From Galeruca laticollis (lineage: Eukaryota > Arthropoda > Insecta > Coleoptera > Chrysomelidae), in the NCBI GenBank assembly GCA_963921935.1, contig OY998175.1, positions 263,679,709 to 263,743,708 on the forward strand: 64,000 nt of DNA, given 5' to 3'. How positions within the stretch are numbered: position 1 is the stretch's first letter; every line of letters starts with the position of its first letter. The notes below the pieces were generated by a model, which saw only the letters and a list, made by a program, of their open reading frames with translations, searched no databases and had not been told where the DNA came from. Below, one piece after another: positions 1 through 9,617 of this stretch. The translations under genes were made by a program, and so were the position numbers.

Positions 1-173
1 ATATTAGGTTTCAATGAATGATTGGTGTCAAGTATATGTCTGGCGTAGTGGGATTTATCTGGTTGTTTTCATCTGTATGCCCGTAAGTGTTCACTGTATC
101 GTATTTCAAAATTCCTAACGGTCTGACCCAAATAGATAGCATTACATTCTGGACATTTGACTTTATATATACC
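1..173 (-). pseudogene. PLE-1 GIY-YIG endonuclease domain, partial
   Basis: The reverse complement encodes GIYKVKCPECNAIYLGQ, then an RNFEIRYSEHLRAYR stretch. This is the GIY...YLG core and the conserved Arg helix of the GIY-YIG nuclease that nicks target DNA for PLE retrotransposition. The Cys pair CPEC matches the zinc-knuckle-like start seen in the other PLE copies of this window (10264, 47815). A stop (TGA, plus-strand 69-71) interrupts it after the Arg helix, and the window start removes the C-terminal half. Confidence 0.8.
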
Positions 174-738
174 AGATTTCTTTAATGGTAATATTTTTGT
201 TTTTACATTTAACAATTTTATACTTATGTTACTTCCTGTCTTAGAAGAAATCGTTGTATTTGTTGCGATAGATATTATCTTTGAAGTATTATTAAAAATA
301 TTTCCTGCATATGTAATGGTTTATAAATTTTTACTTCTTTAGTTTGTTTAGGGAATATTAGTTGTAATGCCACTTTTCCTCTTTTTCATTAATTCGTTTA
401 TTTATCATATGTAATGGGTAACCGTTGGAAGTTGCTATTTGTTTAATTGTGTTAATCTCTCTATCAAAATTACATTTGTTCATAGGAACTGAAATCGCTC
501 TATGTATCATTGAATTATATACCGCTAGTTTATGTGACATGGGATGACTGGGACTATATGGAGTAGACACATTATCAAGTACATTATTATTTCTTTGGAA
601 TTTTAAATCAAGAGAATTGATTTAATTTTTTGGTGCAAATTATTAATGTGGTAGAAAAATATATTTATTTGCCATTCACTATCCATAAAACAGGCTAATA
701 TGTCATCTACATATCTATACCAAAATAAAACATTTTTT

Positions 739-1606
739 TTAAATAATACTTTCAAACATTTTTCTTTCTAAACTGTCCATAAAATTATTTGCCAAAATAG
801 GTGATATAGGGCTTCCCATTGGTAAACCTTCATTTTGAATAAATATGTTATTGTCAAAAGTGAAATAATTCTGATTTATACATACATCAAATAAATTAAG
901 TATATCTGATATTATTCCTGGATTATTATTTTTATCATCTAGTAATTTTCTTACAAGTATTGGACATTCTTTAGGAGGAATTTCAGTGAACATATTAGTA
1001 ACGTCAAATGAAATAAGCTTAGCGTTATCTTGTAATTTGAATGTTTTTAATTTTTTGATTAGTTCTATTGAATTTCTAATCGAGCACTTAGATGTATATC
1101 CGTAACTATTAAATATATTGTTAAGCTCATTTGCCAATATATTATTAGGAGTTTTAACATAGGAAACTACAGGTCTAATTGGTTTTGTTATTTTATGTAA
1201 TTTAACGGTTCCATATAATTGTGGACAATGAGGATTCTTATTTATCATGGACCTCTTTCCGTAATCACTTGAGAGATAATTTGAATTATTAACAATATCC
1301 GTAACTATTAAATATATTGTTAAGCTTATTTGCCAATATAGTATTAGGAGTATTAACATAAGAAACTACAGGTCTAATTGGTTTCGTTATTGTATGTATT
1401 TCAACGGTTCCATATAATTGTGGACAATGAGGATTCTTATTTATCATGGACCTCTTTTCGTAATCACTTGAGAGATAATTTGAATTATTACCAATATCCC
1501 TTACATTATTAGAAAACTTGTTTGTTGGGTCTGATCTAAGAAATTTGAAATCGCTAGATTCTATAAAGTTATATATCTTTGAACTATAATAATTAATTGT
1601 CAACAT
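739..1606 (-). pseudogene. PLE-1 reverse transcriptase, frameshifted
   Basis: Penelope-type RT in two overlapping minus-strand frames (1606-1289 and 1359-739). Recognisable blocks are PQLYGTVKLHK, RPVVSYV, ISFDVTNMFTEIPP (RT motif A with its Asp) and GLPMGSPISPILAN (the characteristic PLE motif B region). The catalytic YVDD-like block lies just below 739, around 720-660, out of frame. The change of frame coincides with the 199-bp tandem duplication at 1097-1494, which is not a multiple of three, so the protein repeats its PQLYGTV segment and then shifts. Confidence 0.85.
1097..1494. repeat. 199-bp direct tandem duplication inside PLE-1 RT
   Basis: Two adjacent copies of about 199 bp (roughly 1097-1295 and 1296-1494) both begin at atccgtaactattaaatata and carry the same downstream text, including ggttccatataattgtgg and the PQLYGTV codons, with only scattered mismatches. 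The junction falls at a short shared string, caatatcc, suggesting slippage or microhomology-mediated duplication. Confidence 0.85.
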
Positions 1607-1924
1607 GACAGTAGCGTTCCCCTTGTCAGATTTGGTAACTGCTAGGCTATTATCTTCTGCTTTCTTTTTTATTGAATTTAAAACTGTAATATCATTTTTT
1701 GTTCGACGTTTAACTTTTGAAGGTTCAATATTAAAGATTAAATTGGCAATTTTTAGTTTTTCATAAAGAAACTTATTTGAATTAGATTTTAAAGATACTT
1801 CTGACTCTGTACTTTAAACCTTTATTTAAAAATTCTATTTCACTATCTGTAAAAGTAGTATCTGAAAGGTTTTCAAATCGTGGTTCAAAGTGTGTGTATG
1901 TAAGTACTTACAGTTTTATGATGT

Positions 1925-2314
1925 TTAGAGTAAGTATTGAATTCTATGTTGTGTGTGTTCAAGTTTATGTTGTTTTGGTTCTCGTTTCTTGAATTTCTTG
2001 TGCTTCATCGTGCTGACACTTTCTCTGATTTTGTCATGTAAATAGTCAAATTCTACTGGATGTAGTTGGAACGTGAGTTCAGAATGTACAACTTTGATGT
2101 AGTTGTCTGAGGAGTCTCTTATTTTAAACCATTTTTTACATTCTCCTTCAAACCAAACTCGTTGAGCACCTTTTATAGCTTTTTGTTCTTGAGGTGTTTT
2201 AGTATGGCATTTTATATTCACATAATTTAGTATTACCTCTTTTCTAAGGCATTCTTGTTTAAACCAAATGTTTTCTGATGCTTTGTAACGTTTTTGTTGT
2301 AGCTTCTGGTACAC
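1925..2314 (-). pseudogene. PLE-1 N-terminal region
   Basis: An open stretch of 129 codons rich in Lys, Gln and His (for example MKHKKFKKREPKQHKLEH). It sits immediately 5' of the PLE-1 RT in the same orientation and so probably encodes the poorly conserved N-terminal part of the PLE protein. No separate domain is recognised. The stretch between it and the RT (about 1925-1810) is in another frame. Confidence 0.45.
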
Positions 2315-2383
2315 TCAGGTTAAATCTTCTCTTGATGATTTTTTAATGAAATTAACTGTCTTAACCCTTACTTTGTGGAATCT

Positions 2384-3088
2384 TTCCATATTAGTGTTAT
2401 TACTGAACCTTCAAAAGTTGTACGTCAAACAAAAAGTGACATTGCAGTTTTAAATTAAAAAAAAAGGGAAGTAGAAGATAATAACCTAACAGTTACAAAA
2501 TCTGACAAGGGGAAGGCCACTGTTATATTGACAACTGATGATTATAATTCAAAGATATATAACTTTATTGAATCTAGCGATGTAAAAGTTCTTAGAGCAG
2601 ACCCATCAAAAAAGTTTTCTAATATTGTTAGAGATAATTTTATTAATTCAAATTATCATTTCAGTGATGACGAAAAGAGGTTCATCAAAAATCAGAATCC
2701 TCATTCTCCACAATTATATGGAACCGTTAAATTCCATAAAATTACGAAATCAATTAGACCTGTAGTTTTTAATGTTAATACTTCTAATGATATATTGGCA
2801 AAGAAACTTAACAATATACTTAATAGTTACGGATATACATCCAGATATTCAATTAGAAATTCAATGGAAGTGATCAAGAAATTAAAAACGTACAACTTGC
2901 AAGATAACTATAAGCTAATTTTATTTGATGTTACCAATATGTTCACTAAAATTCCTCCTAAAGAATGTCTAATACTTGTAAGAAAGTTACTAGAAGATAA
3001 AAATATTAATCCAGGAATAATATCAAATTTAGATAATTTATTTGATGTATGTATGAATCAGATTTATTCCACTTTTGACAATAAGATA
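2384..3088 (+). pseudogene. PLE-2 reverse transcriptase, 5' part, interrupted by BEL element
   Basis: Plus-strand Penelope RT. Homology to PLE-1 begins at about 2384 (ITEPSKVVRQTKSD) with a stop soon after, then is open from 2528: YNSKIYNFIESSD, PHSPQLYGTVKFHKITKS, LILFDVTNMFTKIPP (motif A) up to YSTFDNKI. There it stops abruptly at the BEL long terminal repeat starting at 3089; anything translated beyond 3088 is LTR sequence, not PLE. The same gene resumes at about 9618 with YIQNESL and MGSP motifs. Confidence 0.9.
3084..3088. repeat. Target-site duplication, left (AGATA)
   Basis: AGATA precedes the BEL left terminus. AAATA follows the right terminus at 9613-9617, giving a 5-bp duplication with one mismatch. 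Removing the element and one copy restores the PLE reading ...gacaataagata-tatattcaaa, as in the uninterrupted PLE copy near 47080. Confidence 0.8.
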
Positions 3089-3369
3089 TGTTGCGTTGGG
3101 GCCAAATATTATAATAATAACTATAAGTGCTCAAACTGATTCACCTAATGTCTCTTGTAGCCAAAACTCGGAGTGCACTCACAAAAGTAATCACAAAAAT
3201 TATTTGCGTTCAGCGTAGCGGTAGTGTTAGTTTTTACCTATATCGGTAAACTGGTTTAAATACTCCGTTTTGACAAAGACGATATGACAGTAGATTTAAA
3301 ACAGAGCCGGCTTGAGCAACTTTGCATACTTTAACCAAAAGTATTGAGAAGGCCATTTTCGCCGCAACA
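3089..3369 (-). repeat. BEL/Pao 3' LTR
   Basis: Begins TGTTGCGTTGG and ends CGCAACA on the plus strand, giving perfect 7-bp terminal inverted repeats (TGTTGCG/CGCAACA). It is the 3' LTR of the minus-strand element because integrase lies next to it. Its partner is 9334-9612. Confidence 0.92.
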
Positions 3370-3568
3370 TTTCCTGCCCGGGAAAAAGTTTTAATAAATA
3401 AACAGAAAAAAGCAAAAAAAAATTAAATTACCTAATTTTACCCCCATAACAAATGAGTGATTAGTTTAGCTTTTAATCGTATTCTAAACACTGATCAAAG
3501 TAAAACAAAATTAGAATAAATCTTGAAGAAAGAACAAAACAAAACATAAGTATTTGGCGACTACGGAA

Positions 3569-4987
3569 CTATTCAAGAGGGAGAGGGCATAACTTGACCA
3601 ATGGCCTTTTTATTTTTCCTTTAGAAGTTTTTGCTGTGGCAACTGTTACTGTTTTGTCTTCTCCGGGATACAGTTTGGTAATGCGTACTAGTATCCACTC
3701 CGAAGGAGGTAAATGGTCTGCTTTAACAAGTACGAGCGTGCCGGCGGTAGGCGGAATACTAGCTTTTAACCATTTAGAACGTTGCTGTAAAGTATGTAAA
3801 TATTCATTATACCAACGTCGCCAGAAGTCTTGGTGCAGCTTTTGCAATAACTGCCACCGCGAAAGCCTACTGAGCGGTACATTGTTATAATCAGGAACAG
3901 GAATAGCTGACACTGGTTCCAATGTAAGAAAATGCGCAGGTGTCAAAGCCTGTATATCATCTATATCGTACGTCATTGGTATTAATGTGTGCGAATTTAG
4001 AATCGATTCTATTAATGTCAAAACCATATAGAATTCTTCATATGTTAATATTTGATTGCCTAGCACACGTGAAAGATGAGATTTTACACTTTTTACACTC
4101 GCCTCTACCAAACCGTTAAAGTGGGGTGCGCCTGCGGGCGAGGGATGCCATTGAAATGTTTCATGAGCGGCTGCCTGTTGCATAAGTCTTAAGAGTTCAT
4201 GACGAGCCCCCATGAAGTTGGTGTCACAATCGCTATGCAAATGTGATACACTCTCCCGGCAAGCGATTAAACGTTGTAAAGCGGCCAAAAAATTTTCTGT
4301 AGACAAATCACTTGCCAGTTCCGAATGAACTGCTTTAGTAGCGGAACATACAAAAATGCATAAATAAGCTTTACGCGTGCGAACACCTCGATACCGAGTC
4401 ACGATATTAAAAGGTCCACCAAAATCGACTGCAGAGCGTGAGAACGGTTTAATTTGGGAAATTCTTGAAACCGGCAAATTTCCCATGGGTGGTTGATAGC
4501 TTCGAGGATTAACTTTCCAACACCTGATGCATTTGGATAAAACAGAGTTAATTGTTCTCTTAGCAGATAAAATCCAAAATTGTTGAGATAACAAATAATA
4601 GGTTGTGCGAAAACCTGTATGATAAAAACTTCCATGAAAATGACGAATAAGTAATGTGGATAACTGACAATTGCGGCGTGATAAAATGGGATGTTTAGCG
4701 GAATATGAAAGTGGAGCATTTTTTAAACGTCCTCCTACTCTAAGGATGTTATCCTCATCCAAAAAAACTTGTAGCTTGCGAAGCGGTTCAGAAATTTTTT
4801 TATTATTTAATTCGTCATTGAAATAAACGTGTTGAGTATATTTAACAAGTAGTACTAAGGCGGCATGTTTTTCTGAAGAAGATAGAGCGCCTAAACATTT
4901 TTCTTGCGTGTTCTGAAGGTTAAATACGAAACGAAGTATATAGGACACAACATTTCTTAGGGTCGAAAAGGAAGAAAAGCGGTTCAA
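3569..4987 (-). CDS. BEL/Pao integrase with C-terminal BEL domain
   Basis: The best-preserved part of the element: 472 open codons. An H2C2-type zinc-binding N-terminus (HFHGSFYHTG ... CIRC) is followed by the DDE core: Asp in SAVDFGGPF, Asp in HSDCDTNF (most Pao integrases have SDNGTNF here) and Glu in GLVEAS. The C-terminal part (WKLASIP-like, then LVLVKADHLPPSEW) matches the DUF5641-type tail of BEL integrases. It is the end of the pol polyprotein, so the first codon (TTG at 4987) is not a true start and reading continues from RNase H in a decayed form. It catalysed insertion of the cDNA. Confidence 0.9.
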   Translation of the reverse strand: MNRFSSFSTLRNVVSYILRFVFNLQNTQEKCLGALSSSEKHAALVLLVKYTQHVYFNDELNNKKISEPLRKLQVFLDEDNILRVGGRLKNAPLSYSAKHPILSRRNCQLSTLLIRHFHGSFYHTGFRTTYYLLSQQFWILSAKRTINSVLSKCIRCWKVNPRSYQPPMGNLPVSRISQIKPFSRSAVDFGGPFNIVTRYRGVRTRKAYLCIFVCSATKAVHSELASDLSTENFLAALQRLIACRESVSHLHSDCDTNFMGARHELLRLMQQAAAHETFQWHPSPAGAPHFNGLVEASVKSVKSHLSRVLGNQILTYEEFYMVLTLIESILNSHTLIPMTYDIDDIQALTPAHFLTLEPVSAIPVPDYNNVPLSRLSRWQLLQKLHQDFWRRWYNEYLHTLQQRSKWLKASIPPTAGTLVLVKADHLPPSEWILVRITKLYPGEDKTVTVATAKTSKGKIKRPLVKLCPLPLE

Positions 4988-5092
4988 AAGATCGGGTAGA
5001 AAATTGTGATCTTCAGTTAACGCAAATAATAAAAGTTTATTTTCTTCATTGTAAATAATTTCACTAGTTTTAGAAGATATGTGAAATTTTGG

Positions 5093-5795
5093 TCAATGGT
5101 AGGAAGAGTGCAATAAAAAAGATGGTCCTGTAAACCGTATAGCATGTGCTGATAGCTCAGAGGGTAAGGCTCTCCTGGAGACTACATCCGTGGGATTATT
5201 GATAGACTCAACATAATTCAAACAGAATGAAGATACATTTTCTTGAATAAAGGAAACTCTGTTGGAAATGAAGGGTTTATATTTGCGGGGTGATCCATTG
5301 ATCCAATATAAAACAGTTTGAGAATCCGACCGGGCACAAATTTTATCGAACTCAATATATCCAGCGAAACATTTCTGAACATGAATTAATAATTTGTTGA
5401 GTAAAATAGCTGCAGAAAGCTCTAGTTTTGGAATGGTAAGCTTCTTGGTCGGAGCTGTTTTTGATTTTGCACAGACAAAACTGGTTTGGATAGTATTGGC
5501 TTGGTTACACATACTTAAATAAATGACACATCCGTAACCTTTTTCACTTTCGTCACTAAGCCCATGCAACTGATAATTGCAAAAAACATCTGAACTGAAC
5601 TTATGTCCAAAAAATCGTGGTATTTGCCAAAGAGGACAGATCTGAGCAATATTTTTTCCAGGCAGAAATCACATCTTCACAGGGGACATCATCCCAGCCG
5701 ATACGAGACAGCCATAGCGTTTGAATAAGGTATTTACAATAGAAGATTATGGGAGAAATGAATCCCAAAGGATCATAAACTTTTGCTAATTCCAA
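5093..5795 (-). pseudogene. BEL/Pao connection and RNase H region
   Basis: Two open pieces. 5795-5601 has the Pao-specific YDPLGFISPI motif and W-rich sequence (WLSRIGWDDVP). 5569-5093 has an RNase H fold with an SDSQTVLYWI block (active-site Asp) and later NNPTDVVSR. The join between them is frameshifted near 5600-5570. This domain degrades the RNA strand during reverse transcription. Confidence 0.82.
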
Positions 5796-5861
5796 TAATA
5801 AAGAGCGTTTTGTATATTTTAACTCCGGTTGTGTATTTATCTTGAAAGAAAAACAATGACT

Positions 5862-6673
5862 TTAGGGATGCCACTCTAAACCCAACATTTTCAGCGAATT
5901 GGACAAAAAATCATGCGGATTTTGAGACGAGTGAGATTGTGGTAAATCAGAAAGCAATGTCAGATTATTACTAGACCATTTCCTCAATTCGAAGCCTCCC
6001 AACTTCATGAGTGAAACACGCTCCGAAACCAACTTAAATGCAAGATCCATAGTAGGGCAAGACGTGACAATATCATCTATATAACAAAAATTGCGAATAA
6101 CGTGTGCGGGCAAAAGACATTTTTCACCTTCATCTTGAATTAACTGTTGGAGACACCGAAGACCCAAAAACGGCAAACTGTTAAGCCCATACGTTAGTCG
6201 AGTTAAGCGATATCTTGGACCTCTTCGTCAGGCGAAAACCTCCAAAGAATTCTTTGATAATTAAAATGAGCGGGATTCACAAAAATCATGCGATACAATT
6301 GTTTAATGTCTGCACAAACAGTATAGCGATATAAACGGAATAATAATAAAATCGACACAATATCCTGCTGGAGTTTTGAACCAACAAATAAATTGTCGTT
6401 TAGCGATGTTTCATTGGGTAAGTGCGCAGTTGCATTAGAAACAACCCTAAGCTTGGTTGTGAGACTGTGCGGTTTTACAACTGCATAATGGGGAATATAA
6501 TAAGAATGGGTAGGAACTGTCCTATCTTTGATCAATTCCATATGGCCTAAATCGAGGTATTCCTTTAAAAAATCAGAATATTGCAAATATAAATGAGCGC
6601 ACTCAAGCAACCGGCGTTCGAGCGAATAAAAGCGGGATAAAGCACAAGTGCGCATGCCAGGAAACGTTGTCAA
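5862..6673 (-). pseudogene. BEL/Pao reverse transcriptase
   Basis: Two open segments in different frames. 6673-6203 has LRVVSNATAHLP, CADIKQLYRMI (motif A Asp) and QRILWRF. 6176-5862 has the catalytic YIDDIV block, in place of the usual YVDD, and LKMLGLEWHP. A frameshift or stop near 6200 separates motif B from the rest. The order and the LW/LGL motifs are typical of Pao RTs. Confidence 0.87.
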
Positions 6674-7077
6674 AAATCTTGTTTAAAAGGAAGTGCAACC
6701 ATATAATTTCCCTCCTTTGCACGACTATAAGTTTCAACAAATATTTTTTCACAAATATCAACTTTATTTGTAGTATCGATTACTTCTGGAACACTTTCGA
6801 CTTCCCAAAATCTTTATATTACTATTTGAAGCACTGTTTTCGACAAAGTTGCAATAAGTAGTGGTAGGTGAAGTATTTTGAGAAGTTCGACCTGGAATTA
6901 CATAACCAAATATTGTATTGAGAGCATCAGGAATGGACTCATTTCCAGAAATTCGACCATTACAAATAATTTTTGAGAATACATTTTTCCCGAGAAGGAC
7001 ATCAATCTTCCCAGGCTTAAAAAAATTCGGATCCGCTAGCGTTAAGTTCGAGATATGATCCCAACCTTTTATGGCAA

Positions 7078-7443
7078 TCATACAATCGGGAGTTCATCAC
7101 AGATTTTTTCAACTATTGTAGCCTCAACGTTTAGTACCGGCGAGGGCAACATTACTGCTTCGCATGCAAAGACTATTTTAGCAGTATCAAGAGTTGAGGA
7201 CATAGAGCCTAAGCCCTTTATATCGATAAGATAAGCAGATTTGGGAAAATCCAGAGTTTTAGCGGCTTTTTCGGTTATGAAGGAGCTCATGCTACTCGAA
7301 TCAAGAAGACAACGATGAGTATGATAATTTCCTAAATGATCCAAGACATCTAGGTAGGCAGTTGCTAACAGAGTGCGAGAAGTTTCAATGACAATTCCCT
7401 GACCAACAAAAGCAATGTCGATATTTGGATTTGTCGGAATCAT
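7078..7443 (-). pseudogene. BEL/Pao aspartic protease
   Basis: 121 open codons containing HRCLLDSSSMSSFITE. In BEL/Pao proteases this block is normally LLDSGS; here the catalytic Asp remains but the following Gly is Ser, which would be expected to impair the enzyme. The region then continues into VLLGKNVFSKI (7081-6764, another frame), the linker towards RT. Its role is processing of the gag-pol polyprotein. Confidence 0.78.
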
Positions 7444-7499
7444 ATTAGGATTAGTATTCGAATTAGCGGAAATGCGATTTTCAACATTGGTTGAATTAG

Positions 7500-8747
7500 T
7501 ACTAATGCGCTTTGGCGTGCGATCAAAATGTAATAAACTGTGATGCGAACTAGAATTGCAATGTCGGTATTTGTGTGTCGAACGACAGTTTTTAAAATCA
7601 TGTAACGAACTTAGACAATTAAAACATAAGCGATCTGCTTTACAGAAACTATGTCATTCTGCCTGCGACTTCTTATTATAATTTTCACATTTATATAAAG
7701 AATGCGGTTGATTACATAACAAATAATTTCTTGCAGGCGATTTCGCGTTTTCATTGGCATTGTTACTCAAAAATACACGAGGAGCGCGGGATTGAGATTT
7801 GTATTTAATTGCGGTTGAAGAAGAACTCGAGTGTTCACTTAAAAGGAAATTCTCATATGCTAGATATTGTTCCGTTAAAAAAGTTATTAAAAGTTTGTAA
7901 CTAGGTACCGTAGTTGATGAGTTAGTCAACTCAAAGCGTAACTTCGTATCGTCATCTAACCTTCTAATAATCATCATCGCGAGAACAAAGTCCCATTGCG
8001 CCACAGGAAAATCCATGACTTCAAGAGCTGCGAGATATTCCTCAAAAGTATCTACTAATTTTTCCAGCGCGTTTGGATTATTTGCCTCAATTTTTGTAGT
8101 GGCTTCGATTCCATTCCAATGTGCTTGAGCACATTTTCTAGCATTAAAATATCGTTTGATTAGTGTATCATACGCAATTTTATAATTTATCTGCTGTGTT
8201 CGGCAAGTGTTTTATTAAAGCCAGCGGCTAAGATTCTAACGAACTAATCAAATAATTAAATTTTTCTACCTCGGACAAACTAGTTTTATTATGCACTAGA
8301 TTATTAAAATGATCAATAAACGAACGAAATTCTATATAGTCTCCTTTGAACTTTTTCAACTCAATTTTAGGCAGACGAATATGCGAAATATCATTTTGTA
8401 ACATTGTTGCGTTTAATTGATTAGTGGTGACATGTGCGGCATCATTGTTAAACAAATCTGAATAACTAGCTTTACTTTTATAATATTCTGTAAGAAATGC
8501 TTCCTTCACAGCATCTTCACCTTCAGGTACCGTATCGGGGGAGGAAAACAATATATTTAATAAAGCGGTATGGTGTTTTAAAAAAAATATCTTCAAATTC
8601 ATCAATATCTGCACATCTAACCCTAAATAATGATCTAAGAGATTTATCAACTCTAACCCTATCAGCAATGCCACTGACTACACTAATTTCATTCATGAAC
8701 GAATTACTTAGGGTCTTATATCTAATAATTTTGTCCTCATTGATCAT
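7500..8747 (-). pseudogene. BEL/Pao gag, frameshifted
   Basis: The likely start is the ATG at 8747 (MINEDKIIRYKTLSNSF). The frame moves in an A-run near 8580-8590 and continues at about 8580-8228 with KIELKKFKGDYIEFRSFIDHF, a DUF1759-type capsid block. It is shifted again around 8220-8016, then open at 8016-7654 (AQWDFVLAMMIIRRLDD) and ends with Cys-rich zinc-knuckle text (about 7650-7560, CFNCLSSLHDFKNC). Gag forms the particle. At least three breaks show it is dead. Confidence 0.8.
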
Positions 8748-8829
8748 CTTAAATAGTTTTAACTGTATTTTGAGGTATACGAAACAAATTCAGAATAACC
8801 GATATTTACCTTCTAATTTGCCGAAAATA

Positions 8830-9333
8830 CGATGTGAATAAGATCTATAGGTATACGCAGTTTCAAAAATACGATCGAAATGTCGAATTAGTGAACAAAG
8901 CGAAGTAAACAATAAATATTTGAAGTAGATACGAGGCGATCAGTTTTTGGTTTCTGCGAGGCGGAAAATGTAATTTCTACGGAGTTGCGCGCGCTTTACG
9001 AACTAACGGAGAAAACAAAACAAGCGAGAGAGGGGTTAGAAAGAGACACACACAAGAATAGCGATAGCACTACTTTCCGATTTACAAACTAGGCAATAAT
9101 AACATTGGTTTTTCAATGGTTTTTTCTGTGCCCTCTCCCAAATTTTTTAAGTAAAAAGCCAAAACTGTTTACTTTATGCTCAAGGATCTACTCATAAGAA
9201 CAGTAAATCATATTCATATAAAAACATCAGTTGTTCACTTTAAGTTACAAGAGTCCCAAAAAAAAATTAAAATAAAATACCCTCAAAGACACACCCTTCT
9301 ACCCGTTTTTTTTAAATTCGAAGGACCAAGAAA
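8830..9333 (-). other. BEL/Pao 5' leader and primer-binding region
   Basis: Non-coding stretch between the 5' LTR and gag. The element-sense sequence directly after the LTR is TTTCTTGGTCCTTCGAA, resembling the TTGGTCCTTCG-type text next to many insect BEL/Pao LTRs, where the tRNA primer anneals or just beyond. No convincing open frame is present. Confidence 0.5.
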
Positions 9334-9612
9334 TGTTGCGTTGGGGCCAAAGCGTATATTAATATCTATAAGTGCTCAAACTGACTCACATGATGCCTCT
9401 TGTAGCCAAAACTCGGAGTGCACTCACAAAAGTAGTCACAATAATTATTCACGTTCAGCGTAGCGGTAGTGTTAGTTTACCTATATCGTTACACTAGTCT
9501 AAATACTCCGTTTTGACAAAGACGATATGACAGTACATTTAAAACAGAGCCGGCTTGAGCAACTTTGCATACTTTAACTAGAAGTATTTAGAAGGCCATT
9601 TTAGCCGCAACC
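9334..9612 (-). repeat. BEL/Pao 5' LTR
   Basis: Same text as 3089-3369 with about 9 percent mismatches; it begins TGTTGCGTTGGGG and ends CGCAACC, the last A of CGCAACA being mutated. It is followed by the AAATA target-site copy and PLE sequence. Confidence 0.9.
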
Positions 9613-9617
9613 AAATA

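Larger units (their letters stand above)
1..2340 (-). mobile_element. Penelope-like element copy 1 (PLE-1), truncated by window start
   Basis: Degraded Penelope-like retroelement read on the minus strand. Going from high to low coordinate there is an N-terminal basic region (2314-1925), reverse transcriptase (about 1800-740), a linker with CNFD and IKQIATSNGYPLHMINK motifs (570-358), and a GIY-YIG endonuclease start (173-1). This domain order is diagnostic of endonuclease-bearing PLEs. The coding frame is broken by stops, frameshifts and a 199-bp tandem duplication, so it is a dead copy. It lies back to back with PLE-2, whose homology starts at about 2384. The far (3') end is beyond the window. 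Confidence 0.85.
3089..9612 (-). mobile_element. BEL/Pao LTR retrotransposon inserted in PLE-2
   Basis: Element of about 6.5 kb in minus orientation, bounded by LTRs of about 280 bp. Domain order from 9333 downward is leader, gag, aspartic protease, RT, RNase H, integrase. Protease before RT and a DUF1759-like gag with a Pao-type integrase place it in BEL/Pao. Each gene has frameshifts or stops. The LTRs differ at roughly 25 of 280 positions by eye, so the insertion is old compared with the gypsy element at 34305. The flanking duplication and the PLE sequence on both sides show a simple nested insertion. Confidence 0.92.

Noticed and set aside
1860..1925. Possible intron in PLE-1 (GTAAGTACTTACATACACAC on the minus strand)
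   Set aside because: A GTAAGT donor-like string is present, but I found no matching acceptor that restores the PLE frame, and other copies here do not cover the region.
3594..3890. Plus-strand frame opposite the BEL integrase
   Set aside because: Antisense to a conserved integrase C-terminus; no motif of its own.
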